A stretch of 64,000 nt of DNA from Haloarcula argentinensis DSM 12282 (lineage in GTDB: Archaea > Halobacteriota > Halobacteria > Halobacteriales > Haloarculaceae). This document shows positions 61,033 to 64,000 of the stretch, piece after piece; the first letter of the stretch is position 1, and each line of letters starts with the position of its first letter. A program made the translations under genes and the position numbers. The notes under the pieces were generated by a model. It had not been told where the DNA came from. It made no database searches and saw only the letters and a list, made by a program, of their open reading frames with translations. Location: the NCBI GenBank assembly GCA_000336895.1, contig AOLX01000026.1:63220-127219 (forward strand), read 5' to 3'.

Positions 61033-63501
61033 TCAGCTATCGCCGAACACGAGTTCGAGCAGTTTTCGCTCGCTGACGCGGAGGTGCCGGTTGACCGTCG
61101 GCTGTGACACGTCCAGGCTGGACGCGATTTCCTGACCGGTTGTCTCCCGGGGCCAGTCGAAGAAGCCACTCAGATACGCTGTCTGGAGTACTTCGAGCTG
61201 TCTATCGGTGAGTTGCTCCTCCAGTGCTGACCGGACTGTACTGTCTCGCTGGCCATTGGACTGTGTGCCGTCACGGCGCGCGATCAGCGTGACGTCCGCA
61301 TAGCGCTCGCCGAGTTGTTCGACGAACTGGCGAATATCGGTTTCGCCCGAAACGACAACTGTCACCGTGAGTCCGCCCGTCGACGTTCGGATCGTTTTCA
61401 ACCGCCCGCCCTGTTCCAGTAGCGTCTCCGCGACGGTCTGGCCCGTCACGACGACCTCGTAAAGCCCGTCCAACTGGTCGGTCGAGATCGCTCGTGCGGT
61501 GTCGACACGAGCCATCGACAGCATCCGTTCCTTGACGACAGCCGGGTCACAGTCCGAGATAGCGAGGAAGAGACGGATCGCACCGTCGTTCCGCTGTACG
61601 GCCCCCTCACAGATGACCGGGACGCCGACCCGGTCTGAGAGGTGCGTCAGGAACGACTGCGGGGCCGACAGCGACAGTTCGAGTTCGACAGTCCCGTCGC
61701 CGGCCCGCCGCTGTCGGGACTCGACCTCCCGTATCGCGTTCGCGATGGTTTCACCGAGTTCGGTAAACACTTCTTGGAGCATCTCGTCGAACCCGTCTTC
61801 CTGCCCGGCGTACACCGTCAGGACGCCGTAGACGAAGTCGTCGTATTCGAGCGGGATGCTGAGCGCCGACTGGAACTCGCGGGAGAGCGCTTCCGTCCGC
61901 CAGTGATCGCCCCGAAGGTTGTCAGCCACCGACGGGACAATAGTCATCGCTTCGGACTGTGCAGTCTGGACGGCCGGCGGCCCGCCCTCGCGCTCAAGCG
62001 ACAGCGAGATAGCGTCCAGATAGCTGGCGGTGTTGCCCGCCCAGGCTCTGGGAACGAGTTCCGTCGCGTCCTGTCGGCCGATCCAGGCGAAGGAGAACCA
62101 CTGGGATTCGGCCAACTGGTCACACACCGCCTGTTCAATCTCCTCGGTGGTCTCCGCTTCGACGAGCACCTGATCGATCCGACGGATGATCGCGTTGACC
62201 TGCTTGAGCCGTCGCAGTTCGCGGTTCTGTTCGCGGCGCTCGGCCTCGCGTTCGCGGAGCGTCGTCTCGCGATCCACGCGCGCGAGCGCGGCTTCCGCGC
62301 TGGCGGCGAGCAGGTCCACCATCTCTCGGGTCCTGGCGTCGCTGTGTTGCTCGCCCAGTTCGATGTAGAACACGCCATGGTCTTCGAGCGGGAGGCAGAG
62401 CCGTTTCGCGTCGGTTGTGACCGGTCCCGCCCCAAGGTCGATGCGCTCGCCGGGGGCGACCTCGACGGCACTGTCCTGCACGAACACGTCCCACACTGTG
62501 CCCTCTCCCGGCCCGATTGACGCGCTTCGGTCCGCCTCGGTATCGCCGACGCTACGAAGGGTGTTGTCGCTTCGGTCGAACAGGTAGATCTCTACGCCGG
62601 GGAGTTCCAGCACGTCGACGGCCGTCTCGAGTATCTGTTCGGCTACGGCTGTCTTGGTTTCCGTGTGCAGCAGCTTTCTGGTCGACTCGTGCAGCGCCGC
62701 GAGCGTCTCCTCGAACCGCTTCCGGTCCGAGATGTCCCGAACGACGCCGACCTGCCGGTAGCTCCCGTCTTTGCGGTCGTATGTCGTGAACTTGGTCTCT
62801 ATGGGGAGCGTGTCCCCGTCAGCGGTTCTGAGGTCCGTCGTCAGCGTCCCGACGTCGCGCTCGCCCTCGATGAACTGCCGCGACATCTCCGCTGCCTCCT
62901 CGATAACGGATTCGTCCGCCAGCAGCGTCGCGTTCGATCCGATCAGCGTGTCCTTGTCGTAGCCGGTCATCGACTCGACAGCGCTGTTGACCGTCTGCAT
63001 CGTGAACCCTTCGTCGAGCGTGTAGATACCGTCCTCTATCGTCTCGACGATCCGCTCGTACTGCTCGAGCATCTCCGTCCGCTCGTGGCGCTCGGTGATG
63101 TCGTGGACGATTCCCAGATACAACTCCTCGCCGTCCCACTGCTGGGGCTCGAAGGAGATCTCGACCCACCGTTCCGTGTCGCCGACCGAACACGACGACG
63201 TCAGCGGTGATTCCGGTGACTGACTGCAGTGGGTTCCGAGGTCAATGTCACGGAGGTCCGGGAAGAGCTCAGCTATCTGGCTTCCAAACACGTCCGACGG
63301 GTCCGAGTCGAGGAGGTCACAGAGGTGATCGTTACCGGTCTGTATCTCCCCGTCTGCGGCGGTGACGACCACCGGTTCGGGCATTCGTGCGGCGAGTGTC
63401 TCCAACAGCACAGGGGGGGACTGCTGTGCCGGTGTGTCACGTGCCGCTTGTTCGTTCTCATCCGTTCCACCGACCGGCTTCTCCATACCGTTCCACGGCA
63501 C
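61033..63501 (-). CDS. Bacterio-opsin activator-like regulator (PAS-PAS-GAF-GAF-HTH_10)
   Basis: 822 residues. Two PAS domains lie at about 30-150 and 150-275 (LEQYERIVETIEDGIYTLDE), followed by GAF-like parts at about 285-420 (LLHTETKTAVAEQILETAVD) and 440-600 (SFAWIGRQDATELVPRAW). A Bat-type output region comes before the C-terminal HTH_10 (LTDRQLEVLQTAYLSGFFDW then ASSLDVSQPTVNRHLR). In Halobacterium Bat induces bacteriorhodopsin under low oxygen and light; no opsin gene is in this window. GTG 63501 has TATACTGA about 26 bases upstream; ATG 63486 is possible. Confidence 0.9.
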   Translation of the reverse strand: MPWNGMEKPVGGTDENEQAARDTPAQQSPPVLLETLAARMPEPVVVTAADGEIQTGNDHLCDLLDSDPSDVFGSQIAELFPDLRDIDLGTHCSQSPESPLTSSCSVGDTERWVEISFEPQQWDGEELYLGIVHDITERHERTEMLEQYERIVETIEDGIYTLDEGFTMQTVNSAVESMTGYDKDTLIGSNATLLADESVIEEAAEMSRQFIEGERDVGTLTTDLRTADGDTLPIETKFTTYDRKDGSYRQVGVVRDISDRKRFEETLAALHESTRKLLHTETKTAVAEQILETAVDVLELPGVEIYLFDRSDNTLRSVGDTEADRSASIGPGEGTVWDVFVQDSAVEVAPGERIDLGAGPVTTDAKRLCLPLEDHGVFYIELGEQHSDARTREMVDLLAASAEAALARVDRETTLREREAERREQNRELRRLKQVNAIIRRIDQVLVEAETTEEIEQAVCDQLAESQWFSFAWIGRQDATELVPRAWAGNTASYLDAISLSLEREGGPPAVQTAQSEAMTIVPSVADNLRGDHWRTEALSREFQSALSIPLEYDDFVYGVLTVYAGQEDGFDEMLQEVFTELGETIANAIREVESRQRRAGDGTVELELSLSAPQSFLTHLSDRVGVPVICEGAVQRNDGAIRLFLAISDCDPAVVKERMLSMARVDTARAISTDQLDGLYEVVVTGQTVAETLLEQGGRLKTIRTSTGGLTVTVVVSGETDIRQFVEQLGERYADVTLIARRDGTQSNGQRDSTVRSALEEQLTDRQLEVLQTAYLSGFFDWPRETTGQEIASSLDVSQPTVNRHLRVSERKLLELVFGDS

Positions 63502-63576
63502 TTGCCATGGGAAAGGTTGTTTTCAGTATACGTACCAGAACACGAAGAGTGCGTATTCGTTAGGTCCGGATACGGC

Positions 63577-64000
63577 TCAGTCGCTCCCGCTGCGTCGACT
63601 GGCGAGCTGAACCACGTCTTCGAGGCCGGACACGTCGTGGTCCGGCGTCACGTCGAGTCGGGTGTCGGTCCGGTGCGGACGACGGATGAACGCCGAGTCG
63701 ATTCCAGCCCGGTGTGCTGCCTCGATGTCGGATTCGTTGTCGCCGACGAACAGGGCGTCGCTGACACCGAGGTCCTCCATCGCCCGCTCGATGTAGTACG
63801 GCTGCGGTTTCTTCCGATGGAGGCTCTCGACTGTCGGCTCGCGCGCCCAGACGGTGTCGAAGTAGTGGCCGATATTGAAGTGCTCAAAGGCGAAGGCGAC
63901 GGTGTCGAGCTGATTCGAGGAAACCACACCCAGCGGACAGTCTAGCCGGTCGAGCACAGATACATCGGCGTAGGGCTGTTTCTCTCCAGCCCGGATAAGC
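63577..64000 (-). CDS. HAD-superfamily hydrolase, 5' end outside window
   Basis: About 141 residues of the C-terminal part; the frame is open to the window edge. LGVVSSNQLDTVAFAFEH is motif II, KKPQPYYIERAMEDLG gives the motif III Lys, and LFVGDNESDIEAAHRAG is motif IV. It resembles phosphoglycolate phosphatase-like enzymes. The nucleophile Asp lies beyond 64000. It is the first gene of that strand downstream of the Bat-like promoter region. Confidence 0.85.
   Translation of the reverse strand, partial: LIRAGEKQPYADVSVLDRLDCPLGVVSSNQLDTVAFAFEHFNIGHYFDTVWAREPTVESLHRKKPQPYYIERAMEDLGVSDALFVGDNESDIEAAHRAGIDSAFIRRPHRTDTRLDVTPDHDVSGLEDVVQLASRRSGSD

Noticed and set aside
1..64000. CRISPR array, rRNA operon, origin of replication or inteins
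   Set aside because: I saw no regularly spaced repeats, no rRNA sequence, no orc1/cdc6 gene and no intein in rfcL, valS or other usual hosts.

Overview
The window looks like a piece of main chromosome from a haloarchaeon, most like Haloarcula (the genus is my inference). The DNA is GC-rich, the encoded proteins are strongly acidic, and many genes show a T/A-rich box about 25-30 bases before the start codon with no Shine-Dalgarno sequence, as in haloarchaeal leaderless transcripts. The gene set is archaeal: replication factor C large subunit, archaeal DnaG, HMG-CoA synthase, a separate GMP synthase amidotransferase subunit, HalOD1 and bacterio-opsin-activator type regulators, and type IV pilin-like leaders on surface proteins.

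Layout. 1-9.4 kb: a truncated soluble chemotaxis transducer, a half-size heme A synthase, a four-gene polar amino acid ABC importer, rfcL, a pilin-like protein, an HTH regulator and a GrpB-family protein. 9.4-19.3 kb: HMG-CoA synthase, three secreted or surface proteins (Tat lipoprotein, CAP-domain protein, large adhesin-like protein), DUF2150, an MscS channel, pdxS and DUF1405. 19.3-25.1 kb: valS, a membrane M48 protease and an HFX_2341-type regulator.

25.0-29.5 kb is an AT-rich foreign island. It lies between 41-bp direct repeats of the first 13 codons of the HFX_2341-type gene, with a decayed integrase next to the right repeat. Inside are a sulfatase-like gene split by an ISH3-type insertion sequence (5-bp target duplication and inverted ends visible) and an FkbM methyltransferase.

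29.5-43.2 kb is housekeeping: a DUF3311/sodium:solute symporter pair, a tRNA-binding protein, dnaG, DUF92, a convergent pair of cis-prenyltransferase homologues, tandem cold-shock genes, and a siroheme/heme cluster (AhbA/AhbB-type decarboxylase, precorrin-2 dehydrogenase, hemA) followed by pterin dehydratase and LWR-salt genes. 43.3-52.7 kb: HAD hydrolase, a shortened MoeA-like protein, a GIDE-domain membrane protein, Hsp20, a UbiB kinase, acetyl- and methyltransferases, sulfatase, GtrA, MoxR and tRNA-Ser(CGA). 52.7-64 kb: DUF2070, guaA amidotransferase, a histidine kinase, an HNH-like zinc protein, DUF192, a LeuA-family synthase, a probable class I terpene synthase, HalOD1, a Bat-like PAS/GAF regulator and a truncated HAD hydrolase.

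Most noteworthy are the cis-prenyltransferase pair with complementary motif loss (one keeps the catalytic DGNRR, the other keeps the C-terminal RxG), the terpene synthase-like gene, the repeat-bounded island, and an operator-like array over the promoter of the HFX_2341-type regulator.
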